DNA from: Halorubrum sp. F4
GTDB lineage: Archaea > Halobacteriota > Halobacteria > Halobacteriales > Haloferacaceae
Assembly: GCF_027257195.1 (NCBI RefSeq)
Contig: NZ_JAPDFS010000006.1
Span: 1 to 62,292, forward strand
Direction of reading: 5' to 3'
Length of the DNA stretch: 62,292 nt
The notes under the pieces were generated by a model. It made no database searches and was not told the origin of the DNA. It saw only the letters and a list, made by a program, of their open reading frames with translations. A program made the translations under genes and the position numbers. This document shows positions 1 through 7,976 of the stretch, piece by piece (the stretch's first letter is position 1; every line of letters starts with the position of its first letter).

Positions 1-598
1 GCGCCTCGAGGATCATCGCCCGCCGGCGACGCTCCGCGGACGTCTGTTGCTCCATCGCCTGCTGGACGTCTTTCGAGGGGTTGACCTCGCGGACCTCGAC
101 GCTCTCGACGCGGATCCCCCACTCGTCCGTCGGCTCGTCCAGTTCCTTGCGGATCTTCGCGTTGATCTCCTGGCGCTTGTTCAGCGTGTCGTCGAGCTCC
201 ATGTCGCCGAGGACGGCCCGGAGCGTGGTCTGAGCGAGGTTCGAGACGGCGTTCTTGTAGTTGTCGACCTCGAGGAACGCCTTCTTCGCGTCCATCACCT
301 TGATGTAGACCACCGCGTCCGCGGTCACCGGCGAGTTGTCCCGCGTGATCGCCTCCTGGCGCGGCACGTCCAGCGTCTGCGTCCGCATGTCGAACGCGTA
401 CGTCCGCGACACGAACGGCGGGATGAAGTTGATTCCGGGCTCGAGCAGCTTCCGGTACTCGCCGAACACCGTCAACGCCTCCTTGTCGTAGGCGTCGACG
501 ATCGCGACGGACTGCCAGAGCGTGACGACCACCAACATGAGAAACAGGAGGCCGACGCTCACCAGTCCGAAACCGGCTTGGAGGGGAAGTGGGTCCAT
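1..598 (-). CDS. SPFH/band 7 (stomatin-prohibitin) protein, 3'-truncated by window edge
   Basis: The reverse strand reads MDPLPLQAGFGLV from the ATG at 598 and continues open to base 1, so only the first ~199 residues are present. A hydrophobic N-terminal helix (about residues 8-28) is followed by a band-7 domain with PGINFIPPF and FDMRTQTLDVP. The visible part ends in EQQTSAERRRRAMILEA, typical of stomatin-like proteins. Such proteins are membrane-anchored scaffolds, often paired with an NfeD-like protein and linked to membrane protein quality control. The partner would lie beyond the left edge. The family is clear; the cellular role is inferred. Confidence 0.88.
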   Translation of the reverse strand, partial: MDPLPLQAGFGLVSVGLLFLMLVVVTLWQSVAIVDAYDKEALTVFGEYRKLLEPGINFIPPFVSRTYAFDMRTQTLDVPRQEAITRDNSPVTADAVVYIKVMDAKKAFLEVDNYKNAVSNLAQTTLRAVLGDMELDDTLNKRQEINAKIRKELDEPTDEWGIRVESVEVREVNPSKDVQQAMEQQTSAERRRRAMILEA

Positions 599-722
599 GG
601 CGTTGATTAGGCCATCGGCGGCTTAATAGTTCGCCTGCGACCGAACGTCGGAACGAGCGAGCGCCGCCAGCCGCCGACCGCCGATAACAAACCCTAAAAG
701 CGGGGTCGTCGACCGATCCGGT

Positions 723-1472
723 ATGTCTCTGCGGGTCGGTCGGTTGGGTCTCGCCGACGCGGTCACCGTGGCCAACGCCGCAGTCGGCTTCCTCGCGGTC
801 GTCGCCGCCACCGTCGATCCCGCGTTGGCGGCCCGACTGATCCTGTTGGCCGCCATCGCCGACGGGGTCGACGGGGTGGTCGCCAGACACCGCGGGTCGA
901 CGCCGGCGGGGCCGTACCTCGATTCGCTGGCGGACGTCGCGTCCTTCGGCGTCGCGCCCGCGACCCTCGTCGCGGTGATCGTCCTCGAAACCGGGCCGGT
1001 CGCAGACGGAACCCTCCTCGTCGCGTCCGGGATCGGAGCCGCCGCCCTCTTCGTCGCGCTAGCGGTCGCCCGTCTCGGGCTGTACACGGCGTACGACAGC
1101 GGGAGCCGCGAGACCGTCGGGGTGCCGACGACGCTCGCGGCGACGGTACTCGCCGCCGCGGTGCTCGCGGGCTACACCAACCCGGTTCCGATCGTCGTCG
1201 CGACCGCGGTCTTCGCGGTTCTCATGGGGTCGACGGTGACGTATCCCGACCTCCACGCGCAGGACGCGCTCGTGATGGGGTTCATCCAGGCGGCGGTGGT
1301 CCTGACGCCGGTCGCGCACGCGCTCACGGACGTGTTCCCTCCGTGGATCGGCGAGGGGTTCGCGTTCGCGCTGTTGTTCCTCTCGGGTGGCTACCTCCTC
1401 CTGGGCCCGCACTTCTACTGGGGCGACGGCATCCGGCCGCCCGAGGAGGACGTAAACGCCTCTAACGAGTGA
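723..1472 (+). CDS. assA: CDP-alcohol phosphatidyltransferase, archaetidylserine synthase-like
   Basis: A 249-aa multi-pass membrane protein. The CDP-alcohol phosphatidyltransferase signature is visible early: DGVDGVVAR, then a Gly, then DSLAD, matching the DGxxAR...G...D...D metal and CDP-binding pattern. In haloarchaea this family condenses CDP-archaeol with serine, and one subgroup accompanies the archaeosortase protein-sorting system. The remainder is a run of hydrophobic helices. It is divergent from the SPFH gene (start 598) and convergent with psmB. The symbol is given from family resemblance; an inositol or glycerol phosphate acceptor cannot be excluded. Confidence 0.8.
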   Translation: MSLRVGRLGLADAVTVANAAVGFLAVVAATVDPALAARLILLAAIADGVDGVVARHRGSTPAGPYLDSLADVASFGVAPATLVAVIVLETGPVADGTLLVASGIGAAALFVALAVARLGLYTAYDSGSRETVGVPTTLAATVLAAAVLAGYTNPVPIVVATAVFAVLMGSTVTYPDLHAQDALVMGFIQAAVVLTPVAHALTDVFPPWIGEGFAFALLFLSGGYLLLGPHFYWGDGIRPPEEDVNASNE

Positions 1473-1509
1473 GATGCGATAACGGGAAGATCGGGAACGG
1501 GCGGAGCGC

Positions 1510-2241
1510 CTACAGCAGGCCGTCGAAGTCCTTGTGGCGGGTGATGTCGACGCCCTCGTCGGTGACGACGGCGACGTTGATCCCGTTGCCGGACGCGAGG
1601 TCGCGCTCGACGGCGGACTGGATCGCCTTCGCGGCGATGGTCCTCGCCTCGTCGACGGTGACGTCGTCGTGGTACTCCTGTTCGAGGACCCCGAGCGCGT
1701 ACTGCGAACCGGAGCCGGTGACCGTGTACTCCTCCTCGGTGGTCCCGCCGAGGGCGTCGATGGAGTAGATGTGGGCTCCCTCGTCGTCGACGCCGCCCAG
1801 GATCGGCTGGACGATGAAGAACGCGCCCGTACGGAGGAGGTTTCCGGTGAGCGTCGAGAGCGCCTCCATCGACATGTCCTTGCCGCGACGGGCCTCGTAG
1901 AGGTTGGTCTCCGCCTTGAGCGTCGAGATGAGGTTCTGGGCGGCGGAGACGGAGCCGGCGATGGTCAGCGCGCCGCGCGGGTGGATCTCCTCGACCTTCT
2001 GGACGTCCTTCGAGGAGACCATCCCGCCGAGGGAGGCGCGCATGTCCGTCGCCATCACGACGCCGTCGGCGGTGCGGATGCCGACCGTCGTCGTTCCGGT
2101 CTTCATCTCGCCCTCGCCGTCGGCCTGTGCGGCGCGGCGTTCGCTGTGTTCGAACTCGCCGAGCTCCGGCCCGAAGACCGGCTGGTCGCGGCCGAGTTCG
2201 AGGGACGCCCCGTCGGAGAGATCGTCGGTCGGTGTTCGCAT
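1510..2241 (-). CDS. psmB: Proteasome beta subunit
   Basis: 243 aa from the ATG at 2241; the frame stays open upstream, but the MRTPTDDL start matches haloarchaeal PsmB and follows a TATA-like box. The propeptide ends KTG and the mature protein starts at Thr50 (TTTVGI), the N-terminal nucleophile of this hydrolase. Lys and Asp residues expected of the active site occur in the following strand (ATDMRASLGG). The C-terminal HKDFDGLL is typical of haloarchaeal beta subunits. It forms the inner proteolytic rings of the 20S core with alpha subunits, which are encoded elsewhere. Confidence 0.97.
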   Translation of the reverse strand: MRTPTDDLSDGASLELGRDQPVFGPELGEFEHSERRAAQADGEGEMKTGTTTVGIRTADGVVMATDMRASLGGMVSSKDVQKVEEIHPRGALTIAGSVSAAQNLISTLKAETNLYEARRGKDMSMEALSTLTGNLLRTGAFFIVQPILGGVDDEGAHIYSIDALGGTTEEEYTVTGSGSQYALGVLEQEYHDDVTVDEARTIAAKAIQSAVERDLASGNGINVAVVTDEGVDITRHKDFDGLL

Positions 2242-2266
2242 TACCGCCTCGTTGGCCCCTCGCGCT

Positions 2267-2274
2267 GATAAAGG
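2267..2274 (-). promoter_or_regulatory. TATA-like box of psmB
   Basis: The reverse strand reads CCTTTATC 26-33 bp upstream of the psmB ATG at 2241. This spacing predicts a leaderless or very short-leader transcript and supports the internal start over the longer open frame. Confidence 0.55.
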
Positions 2275-2422
2275 CAACCCTTCGGGGACCCGCCGCCGGT
2301 TCCGACGACCATATCCCGGACGGACGGCCGCCGAGCGACGATGCGGTCGCTGGTGGGGCCGAGACGGTCGCTGAGGAGTGACGAGACGGACGGAAAGACG
2401 GCGGGAAAACCGAACGTTCGGG

Positions 2423-2596
2423 TTACTCCTCGACGCTCTCGATCGCCTCGCCGGTGGTCTCGACGAGCCGGTGAATCGGGATGTTGATGCCGAGCTGCTT
2501 GCGGGCGAAGACGGCCACGGGGAACGCGGAGATCCCGATGGCAACGGTCGCCTGGTGGAGGCCGAAGAGGGCCGCCGTGCGGATGCGGTCGAACAT
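2423..2596 (-). CDS. Small conserved haloarchaeal protein, 57 aa
   Basis: A short open frame starts at the ATG at 2596 (MFDRIRTAALFG) and ends SVEE before a TAA. Residues ~7-32 are mostly hydrophobic (AALFGLHQATVAIGISAFPVAVFA), so it may be a small membrane-associated protein, and the C-terminus is acidic. A strong TATA-like box lies about 30 bp upstream, which makes this more likely to be real than chance. It is co-oriented with psmB and about 180 bp before it. No function is recognised. Confidence 0.6.
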   Translation of the reverse strand: MFDRIRTAALFGLHQATVAIGISAFPVAVFARKQLGINIPIHRLVETTGEAIESVEE

Positions 2597-2625
2597 GGGT
2601 CTTCGATGTCCCGCAGTCGAGGGAT

Positions 2626-2635
2626 GTATATATAC
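2626..2635 (-). promoter_or_regulatory. TATA box of the 57-aa protein gene
   Basis: The palindromic stretch GTATATATAC lies 30-39 bp upstream of the ATG at 2596 on the reverse strand. It stands out from its GC-rich surroundings and fits an archaeal promoter. Confidence 0.6.
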
Positions 2636-2876
2636 CTTGTGTCAGACGGTTCGGATCGACCTCGACGCAGTCATGCGGTTTCCGTCGACGTTCCCGATCC
2701 GTGAAACGTCCGCCGGAGATCGGCGATGGACGCGTATCCCAAGTCCAGCGAACGCGGCTCGTTTCCATAACTTATGGGAATCCACCGGGACGCATGCGCC
2801 TACCTGTGGACGCCTCACCGGTGGATACCGCCGGGTATCGAACGGGCTATTACGGGGCGACCGCATAGCTGGTCGC

Positions 2877-3560
2877 GTGCAGAACGTCACCGATCGCACG
2901 CGAAACCCGTTCGGGATGCGACCGGACTGTCCGTCGTTCGTCCCGGGGTACGGGGACGCCAACGCCGATTTCCACGTGATCGGCGACCATCCGGGCGTCC
3001 ACGGCGGACTCGAGGAGGGGATCCCGTTCACGGGGGAGCCCTGGTCGTCGGCGTTCCTCGGAGCGTTGGCCGACGGTGGACTCCTGGCGACGATAGAGGA
3101 GGGTCACGAGGACGGCGAAAGCGGCGGGGAGAAAAACGGGAACGACCGTCCCGATCCGGTCGTGTCGAACCGGACGTTCCTCTCGTTCCTCCACATGTGT
3201 CTCCCGGACGGGGAGCCGACGCCCGCGTCGTACGACGACATGGAGCGGTACTTCGACGCGGAGCTTCGGGCGATCGCCGCGCACGTCCTCCTTCCGGTGG
3301 GCGCGAAAGCCACCGACCACGTCCTTCGGCAGTACACCGCCCGCGCCTGGAAGACCGAGGTCGACATGGACGCGCTCCACGGCGAGGAGCTGCTCGGGTC
3401 GGGTTGGCTCGTCCTCCCAATCAAGGACCCCGCGGCGTGGGACGACGGCGACGCGGACGAGTTGGTCGAGGCCCTCCGACGGCTCCAGTCGACCGACTTC
3501 CGACGAGAGAGCGACCTCGGTCGCTTCATGGCCGGCAGCGACCCGTACCTGGTCAGGTGA
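2877..3560 (+). CDS. Uracil-DNA glycosylase family protein
   Basis: 227 aa from a GTG start giving MQNVTDRTRNPFGM. The longer upstream frame has no haloarchaeal-like sequence, so it was not used. The motif GDHPG at residues ~36-40 corresponds to the GEAPG/GDAPG water-activating loop of family 4/5 uracil-DNA glycosylases. A second conserved block (HVLLPVGAKATDHVL) resembles their nucleotide-binding region. The role would be removal of uracil from DNA. Cysteines for an Fe-S cluster are sparse (Cys18 and one near residue 106), so cluster binding is not supported. A CCATAACTTATGG palindrome at 2765-2777 lies about 100 bp upstream. Confidence 0.75.
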   Translation: MQNVTDRTRNPFGMRPDCPSFVPGYGDANADFHVIGDHPGVHGGLEEGIPFTGEPWSSAFLGALADGGLLATIEEGHEDGESGGEKNGNDRPDPVVSNRTFLSFLHMCLPDGEPTPASYDDMERYFDAELRAIAAHVLLPVGAKATDHVLRQYTARAWKTEVDMDALHGEELLGSGWLVLPIKDPAAWDDGDADELVEALRRLQSTDFRRESDLGRFMAGSDPYLVR

Positions 3561-3877
3561 GTCGAGGGCGGGACAGTCGAGGGCAGGACGGTCCACACGC
3601 GGGGAACGACCTCCGTCGCGGAAGCGTCGAATTCCGGCTCGAATACGGGGACAATATTCGACGATCGTCCCGAAAATACGGAGATCTACTCGACGATCGA
3701 TGAAGTTCTCACGATTCGAGCGGTTATATTTGACGCGATTGCGCGTATTTTATACGATACCCGACTTCCGTTTCGACGGCGCCCGGATCGATCGGGCGTC
3801 GGCCGCAGGACTGGTACTCCAACGCGCGGCTTGGTCAGACCGGTCCGTGAGGGCCGGTCTTTCGACGGAATGGGAGG
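3561..3877. other. Intergenic region, no gene supported
   Basis: This gap lies between convergent genes. Bases ~3620-3770 are noticeably AT-rich (for example GCGGTTATATTTGACGCG and GCGTATTTTATACGATAC). Short frames starting here have no coherent protein-like composition. An inverted repeat AGACCGG...CCGGTCT at 3837-3860 lies 18 bp beyond the stop of the asparagine synthase-like gene and could be a weak transcription stop. Confidence 0.5.
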
Positions 3878-5125
3878 TCAGCCGTGCTCCTCGAGCAGCG
3901 AGTCGACGTACTGCCCGACGTGGTCGTCCATCCGGCGTTTGAACCCGTTCTGCCGTGCGAGTCGGTCGATCTCTCGAGAGACGTACGTGCCGTACTGGAC
4001 CGCCTTCTTGTCGGCCGTGCGCACCGACTCGGGAACGCGTCCGGTCGCCGCCCGGCGGAGCGCCACCTTCCGCTCGTCGGCCGTCGCGAGCAGGTCGCCC
4101 GGCAGCCGGAGCGCGGCGTCGACGACGCGGTCGTCCAGGAGCGGCGCGACGGGCTCGACCCCCGCGGCCCGCAGCGCGAGCACGTCGCGTTCGAGTTGAT
4201 TGGGCAGGGTCCGAACCGTCTCGGTTCGCGCGCCCCGGACGGTGTCCGCCTCGACGCGGTGGTCGTTCGCGGGGTCGACGACCTTGCTGTAGCCGCCGAA
4301 CAGCTCGTCGGCTCCCTGGCCCACCGCCAGTCGGTCGAACCCGTCGGCCGCGGCCGCCTCCGCGGTCAGGTACAGCGGGACGGCGATGTTGAGGTCCATG
4401 GGGTTCCGCCGGCCGGTCGCGGCGGCGATCGCGGGGATCGCCCGCCGGAGGTCGTCGTGCGAGAGCTCGACGACCCGCAGGTCACGGTCCATCGCCGCCG
4501 CGGCCTCGCGGGCGGCCGCGACGTCGTGACACCCCTCGAATCCCGCGACGTAACAGGGCGCGTCCGGGACCGCGCTCGCGACGAGCGCCGAGTCGACGCC
4601 CCCGGAGAAGGCCACGGCGAGCCGACCGCTCGAGGTGGCAGCGTCCTCGACGGCGAGGTCCGACAGCGCCGCCTCGACCGCGTCGTCGACGGCGGCCTGT
4701 GCGGGTTTCGGGTCGCTGGCTGACGGCGTGGGAAGCGGCCAGCGACGCTCGGTCCCCGCCGCCGACACGACCGACCCCGCCGGGATCGAGTCCGGGTCCC
4801 GGAGGTCGCCCGGATCGAAGCTCCACGCGTTCGGGTCGGCGGGATCGATCGCTTCGGTCGCGTCCATCGCGTCGGCCTCGACGAACAGGGGTTGACGGCC
4901 GAGCACGTCGCGGACGAGGACGGGACCGCAGTCGACGGGATCGCGATCGGCGGGGCGGGCGTCGGGAGCGCGGTCTTCCGCCGAGATCGGCGGATTCGCG
5001 AGCAGGCCGGCGAAGCCGCGGGTCCCGGGAAGCGGGTCCCGGTCGCGGACCGCGCCGGCGACGAGGCTCGCGGACGCGCCGCGGAGACGACTTCCATCGG
5101 TCTCACCGTCTCGATCGGGAATCAT
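3878..5125 (-). CDS. Asparagine synthase-like protein with degenerate glutaminase domain
   Basis: 415 aa. The C-terminal two-thirds is an asparagine synthase (ATP-pyrophosphatase) domain with the P-loop SGGVDS at residues 174-179 and GQGADELFGGY near 268. These bind ATP and form an acyl-adenylate. The N-terminal ~130 residues resemble a class II glutaminase only weakly (GFAGLL, VRDVLGRQPLF) and lack the N-terminal Cys nucleophile. It may therefore use ammonia, or amidate or cyclise another substrate. Its start lies 58 bp after the PHP gene stop, suggesting co-transcription. Confidence 0.78.
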   Translation of the reverse strand: MIPDRDGETDGSRLRGASASLVAGAVRDRDPLPGTRGFAGLLANPPISAEDRAPDARPADRDPVDCGPVLVRDVLGRQPLFVEADAMDATEAIDPADPNAWSFDPGDLRDPDSIPAGSVVSAAGTERRWPLPTPSASDPKPAQAAVDDAVEAALSDLAVEDAATSSGRLAVAFSGGVDSALVASAVPDAPCYVAGFEGCHDVAAAREAAAAMDRDLRVVELSHDDLRRAIPAIAAATGRRNPMDLNIAVPLYLTAEAAAADGFDRLAVGQGADELFGGYSKVVDPANDHRVEADTVRGARTETVRTLPNQLERDVLALRAAGVEPVAPLLDDRVVDAALRLPGDLLATADERKVALRRAATGRVPESVRTADKKAVQYGTYVSREIDRLARQNGFKRRMDDHVGQYVDSLLEEHG

Positions 5126-5183
5126 CGCGGTCGCCTGGGCGTCCGCGGCGTCGACGTCGCCGTCCGCGGCGTCGATCCCGCCG

Positions 5184-5867
5184 TCATCGGAACTCGGCGA
5201 TCGTCCGGAACGCCCGGCGTTTCGCCCCGCCGGCGAACTGTCGCAGCGAGACGCGCCACGGGGTGCGTTTTCCGACGACGCTGGTCCGGCCGTCGGCGAC
5301 GGCTTCGAGGATCGCGTCGGCCGAGCGCTCGTCCGCGCCGACCTCGGTGACCGCCTGGCCGACCATCTCGGAGATGTGCGCGTCGCTGCCGGCGGTCATG
5401 GGGAGGTCCCGGCGGACCGCGAACGTCTCCGCCTGGCGGTTCGCTCGGCCCGTGAACAGCCGGGAGTTGTACACCTCGATCGCGTCGGCGCTCGCGAGCT
5501 GTTCGTCGGAGATATGTGCGGCGACGCCGTGGCGCGTCTTCTGGAAGGGATGCGGAACGACCGCGATCCCGCCGGCCTCGTGGATCCGGTCGAGCGTCTC
5601 GTCGAACGGGAGCCCGCTGGGAACGAGCTCGTCGATCCCGAACGCGAGCACGTGGCCCGCCGCGGAGGTCACCTCCATACCGACGATCCCCACGAGCCCG
5701 TACTCGGAGGCCTTCTCGGCCGCCTCGATGCTCGCGTCGATCTCGTCGTGGTCCGTGACGGCGAGCGCGTCGAGGCCGACCGCGGCGGCCTGCTCCAGGA
5801 GGAGGTCGACCGGGTCACGCCCGTCGTGGGACAGCGCCGAGTGGGAGTGCAGCTCGACCGATAACAC
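5184..5867 (-). CDS. PHP-domain metal-dependent phosphoesterase
   Basis: 227 aa beginning MLSVELHSHSALSHDG. HSH, TDHDE, the Glu of GMEVTS, PHP and GSDAH are the metal-binding motifs of the PHP superfamily, in order along the whole protein. Members hydrolyse phosphate esters such as histidinol phosphate, nucleotides or 3'-5' DNA; the substrate here is unknown. It is first in a two-gene unit with the downstream asparagine synthase-like gene. A TATA-like CTTTTTATG (reverse strand, 5888-5896) lies about 25 bp upstream of the start. Confidence 0.85.
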   Translation of the reverse strand: MLSVELHSHSALSHDGRDPVDLLLEQAAAVGLDALAVTDHDEIDASIEAAEKASEYGLVGIVGMEVTSAAGHVLAFGIDELVPSGLPFDETLDRIHEAGGIAVVPHPFQKTRHGVAAHISDEQLASADAIEVYNSRLFTGRANRQAETFAVRRDLPMTAGSDAHISEMVGQAVTEVGADERSADAILEAVADGRTSVVGKRTPWRVSLRQFAGGAKRRAFRTIAEFR

Positions 5868-6073
5868 GCGCTCGACTTCGAGCGTCTACATAAAAAGCGC
5901 CTCGGTCCGGGACGGTCTACACACGTCACGCGATCGGGCTGCATCCGTTCGACCTCCGGGTCGTCGCCGTCGTCCCCATCGCGTCATCCCCACCGCGCCG
6001 TCGATGACACGAGGGTGTGACGGGTGAACCGCCGGACGTGGCCGCAGAACGCCACGATGTTAAGCCCGGGGAG

Positions 6074-6088
6074 TGTGAGAATGTCACA
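6074..6088. promoter_or_regulatory. Palindrome at the RHH start codon, possible autoregulatory operator
   Basis: TGTGA-GAATG-TCACA is a perfect 5+5 bp inverted repeat that runs into the ATG at 6088. Ribbon-helix-helix regulators commonly bind short palindromes in their own promoters. Confidence 0.4.
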
Positions 6089-6633
6089 TGGCCAGCGACC
6101 GAGTCACCGTCTCTCTCGACGACGACGCGCGCGCGGCGTTGAAACGGCTGAACGACCGGACCGACGAGAGTCGGAGCGAACTCATCCGTCAGGCCGTCGC
6201 GTTCTACGCGGCGAACTTCGATTCGGCGAACGCGAGCGACAGCGATCACCTCCAGACGTATTACGAGATGCTCTCGACGGGCGAACACGTGCTCCTGGAC
6301 GTCGATCTGCTCCACGCGCTGTTGGGCCTGATCGACGACCCCGAGTCCGATACCGAGCGGTTCCACGACACGGTCGATCAGGTGGCGCGGTACCACGCCC
6401 AGGAGTACGCGGAGCGGTTCGACTCGCTCGAGGACATCCTCGATTGGCTGTCGCTCTGCGGCTTCCTGACCGTCAGACGTGCCGAGGGAGGAAGTTTTCA
6501 CGTCGTGTTTCCCTCGGAGCCGTTGCGTCGATTCATGGTCCGATTCATCACGGAGAGCGTCGCGGAACTCCCGTTCGATATCGAGGTCGAGGAGAGCGTC
6601 TCGAAGGTGTTCATCACCGAACGCGACCCGTGA
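6088..6633 (+). CDS. Ribbon-helix-helix (CopG-type) transcriptional regulator
   Basis: 181 aa. Residues 1-45 (RVTVSLDDDARAALKRL, then SRSELIRQAV) are a textbook ribbon-helix-helix DNA-binding domain, which acts as a dimer. The remaining ~135 residues form an unrecognised C-terminal domain, possibly for ligand sensing or oligomerisation. It lies 134 bp upstream of the NRAMP-like/hydantoinase set on the same strand and is a candidate regulator of it. A palindrome overlaps its own start codon. Confidence 0.85.
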   Translation: MASDRVTVSLDDDARAALKRLNDRTDESRSELIRQAVAFYAANFDSANASDSDHLQTYYEMLSTGEHVLLDVDLLHALLGLIDDPESDTERFHDTVDQVARYHAQEYAERFDSLEDILDWLSLCGFLTVRRAEGGSFHVVFPSEPLRRFMVRFITESVAELPFDIEVEESVSKVFITERDP

Positions 6634-6766
6634 CCGTACCGGATCACACGGAGACTCCGTTCTCGTCGTCGCGCTCACACGACCGATGATCCGCGTACAC
6701 GGCGTTCTTAACAGTCCTTATCCGTACTCCCTCGAACCGTGTCAGCAGGTGTCAGAACGATCGATC

Positions 6767-7975
6767 ATGAAGATCACTCAACGTCTCAAAGCCGTCGGTC
6801 CGGGAGCGATGGTCGCCGCGGCGTTCATCGGCCCGGGAACCGTGACGACCGCGAGCGTGACTGGCGCGGAGTTCGGCTACGCGCTCCTCTGGACTATCGC
6901 CTTCTCGATCGTCGCGACGATCGTGTTACAGGAGATGAGCGCACGGCTCGGTCTCGTCTCCGGTGAGGGACTGGGCGAAGCGCTCCGCGAGCGCTTCGAC
7001 AACCAGCTCGTCGAGTACGTGAGCGTCTTCCTCGTCGTGGGTGCGATCGGGGTCGGGACCGCCGCCTACGAGGCGGGGAACATCCTCGGCGGAGCCGCGG
7101 GGCTCGCGACGATCACGGGGATCGACTCGACCGTGTGGGGCGTCCTGATGGGACTCGTCGCCGGTACCCTGCTGTACACGGGACGGTACGAGCTAATCGA
7201 GGGGGCGCTCGTCGGCCTCGTCGCCGTGATGGCGCTCTCGTTCGTGGCGTCGGCCGCGCTCATCGGACCCGACCTCGGGGCGATCGCGGCCGGGTTCGTC
7301 CCGGGCGTCCCCGCCGGATCGCGCTACCTCATCACCGGCCTCATCGGGACGACCATCGTGGGATACAACCTGTTCTTGCACGCGAGCAACGTCCAGGAGC
7401 GGTGGAACGGTCCGGCGGACATCGGACGCTCGCGCGTCGACACGGTCCTGTCTATCACCGTCGGCGGCGTGATCACGCTCACGATCATGGTGACCGCTGC
7501 GGCGGCGTTCGAGCCGGGAACGCGGATCGGCGACGTCGGCCGGATGGCCGAACAGCTTCGGCCGATCGCCGGCCCGTACGCGGAGCTGTTCTTCAGTGTC
7601 GGGCTGTTCGCCGCCGGGTTCACGAGCGCGACGACCGCACCGCTCGCGGGTGCGTGGGCGACCACGGGCGCGCTCGGCTGGGACTCGGATCTACGGAGCA
7701 CGGAGTTTCGCGCCGTCTGGGGGACGATACTCGGCGTCGGCGTTCTCTCGGTCCTGCTCGGCGGGAGTCCCGTCGAGATCATCGTGTTCGCACAGGTGGT
7801 AAACGGCATCCTGTTACCGATCGTCGCCGTCTTCCTGATCTACGCGATGAACCAGGAGGACCTCCTCGGAACGTACACGAACGACTCCGTCGCGAACGCG
7901 CTCGGCGCGATCGTGACGGTCATCGTCGTGTGGCTCGGCGTTCGGACGCTCCTCGACGTCGCGGGGGTGCTCTGA
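6767..7975 (+). CDS. NRAMP-family transporter with altered metal-site motifs
   Basis: 402 aa from ATG 6767 (MKITQRLKAVGPGAM); the longer frame runs into the RHH gene. About 11 hydrophobic segments fit the LeuT-fold NRAMP family. The first helix, however, reads GPGT at residues 22-25 instead of the DPGN metal-binding motif. The sixth-helix region reads YNLFLHAS, without the canonical MPH. The usual Asp and Met ligands for Mn/Fe are thus absent, so the substrate may be another cation or an organic compound. It is followed after one base by hyuA, which suggests import of a hydantoinase or oxoprolinase substrate (inference). Confidence 0.82.
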   Translation: MKITQRLKAVGPGAMVAAAFIGPGTVTTASVTGAEFGYALLWTIAFSIVATIVLQEMSARLGLVSGEGLGEALRERFDNQLVEYVSVFLVVGAIGVGTAAYEAGNILGGAAGLATITGIDSTVWGVLMGLVAGTLLYTGRYELIEGALVGLVAVMALSFVASAALIGPDLGAIAAGFVPGVPAGSRYLITGLIGTTIVGYNLFLHASNVQERWNGPADIGRSRVDTVLSITVGGVITLTIMVTAAAAFEPGTRIGDVGRMAEQLRPIAGPYAELFFSVGLFAAGFTSATTAPLAGAWATTGALGWDSDLRSTEFRAVWGTILGVGVLSVLLGGSPVEIIVFAQVVNGILLPIVAVFLIYAMNQEDLLGTYTNDSVANALGAIVTVIVVWLGVRTLLDVAGVL

Positions 7976-7976
7976 G

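Noticed and set aside
2481..2876. Upstream extension of the uracil-DNA glycosylase frame to 2481
   Set aside because: It would cover the divergent 57-aa gene and its TATA box, and the sequence before GTG 2877 lacks protein-like conservation.
3837..3860. Inverted repeat as a rho-independent-type terminator
   Set aside because: No T-run follows in the direction of the nearby gene; termination is not supported beyond a weak possibility.
3700..3942. 80-codon + strand frame in the 3.6-3.9 kb gap
   Set aside because: Its second half is Arg/Ser-rich and runs antisense into the asparagine synthase-like gene.
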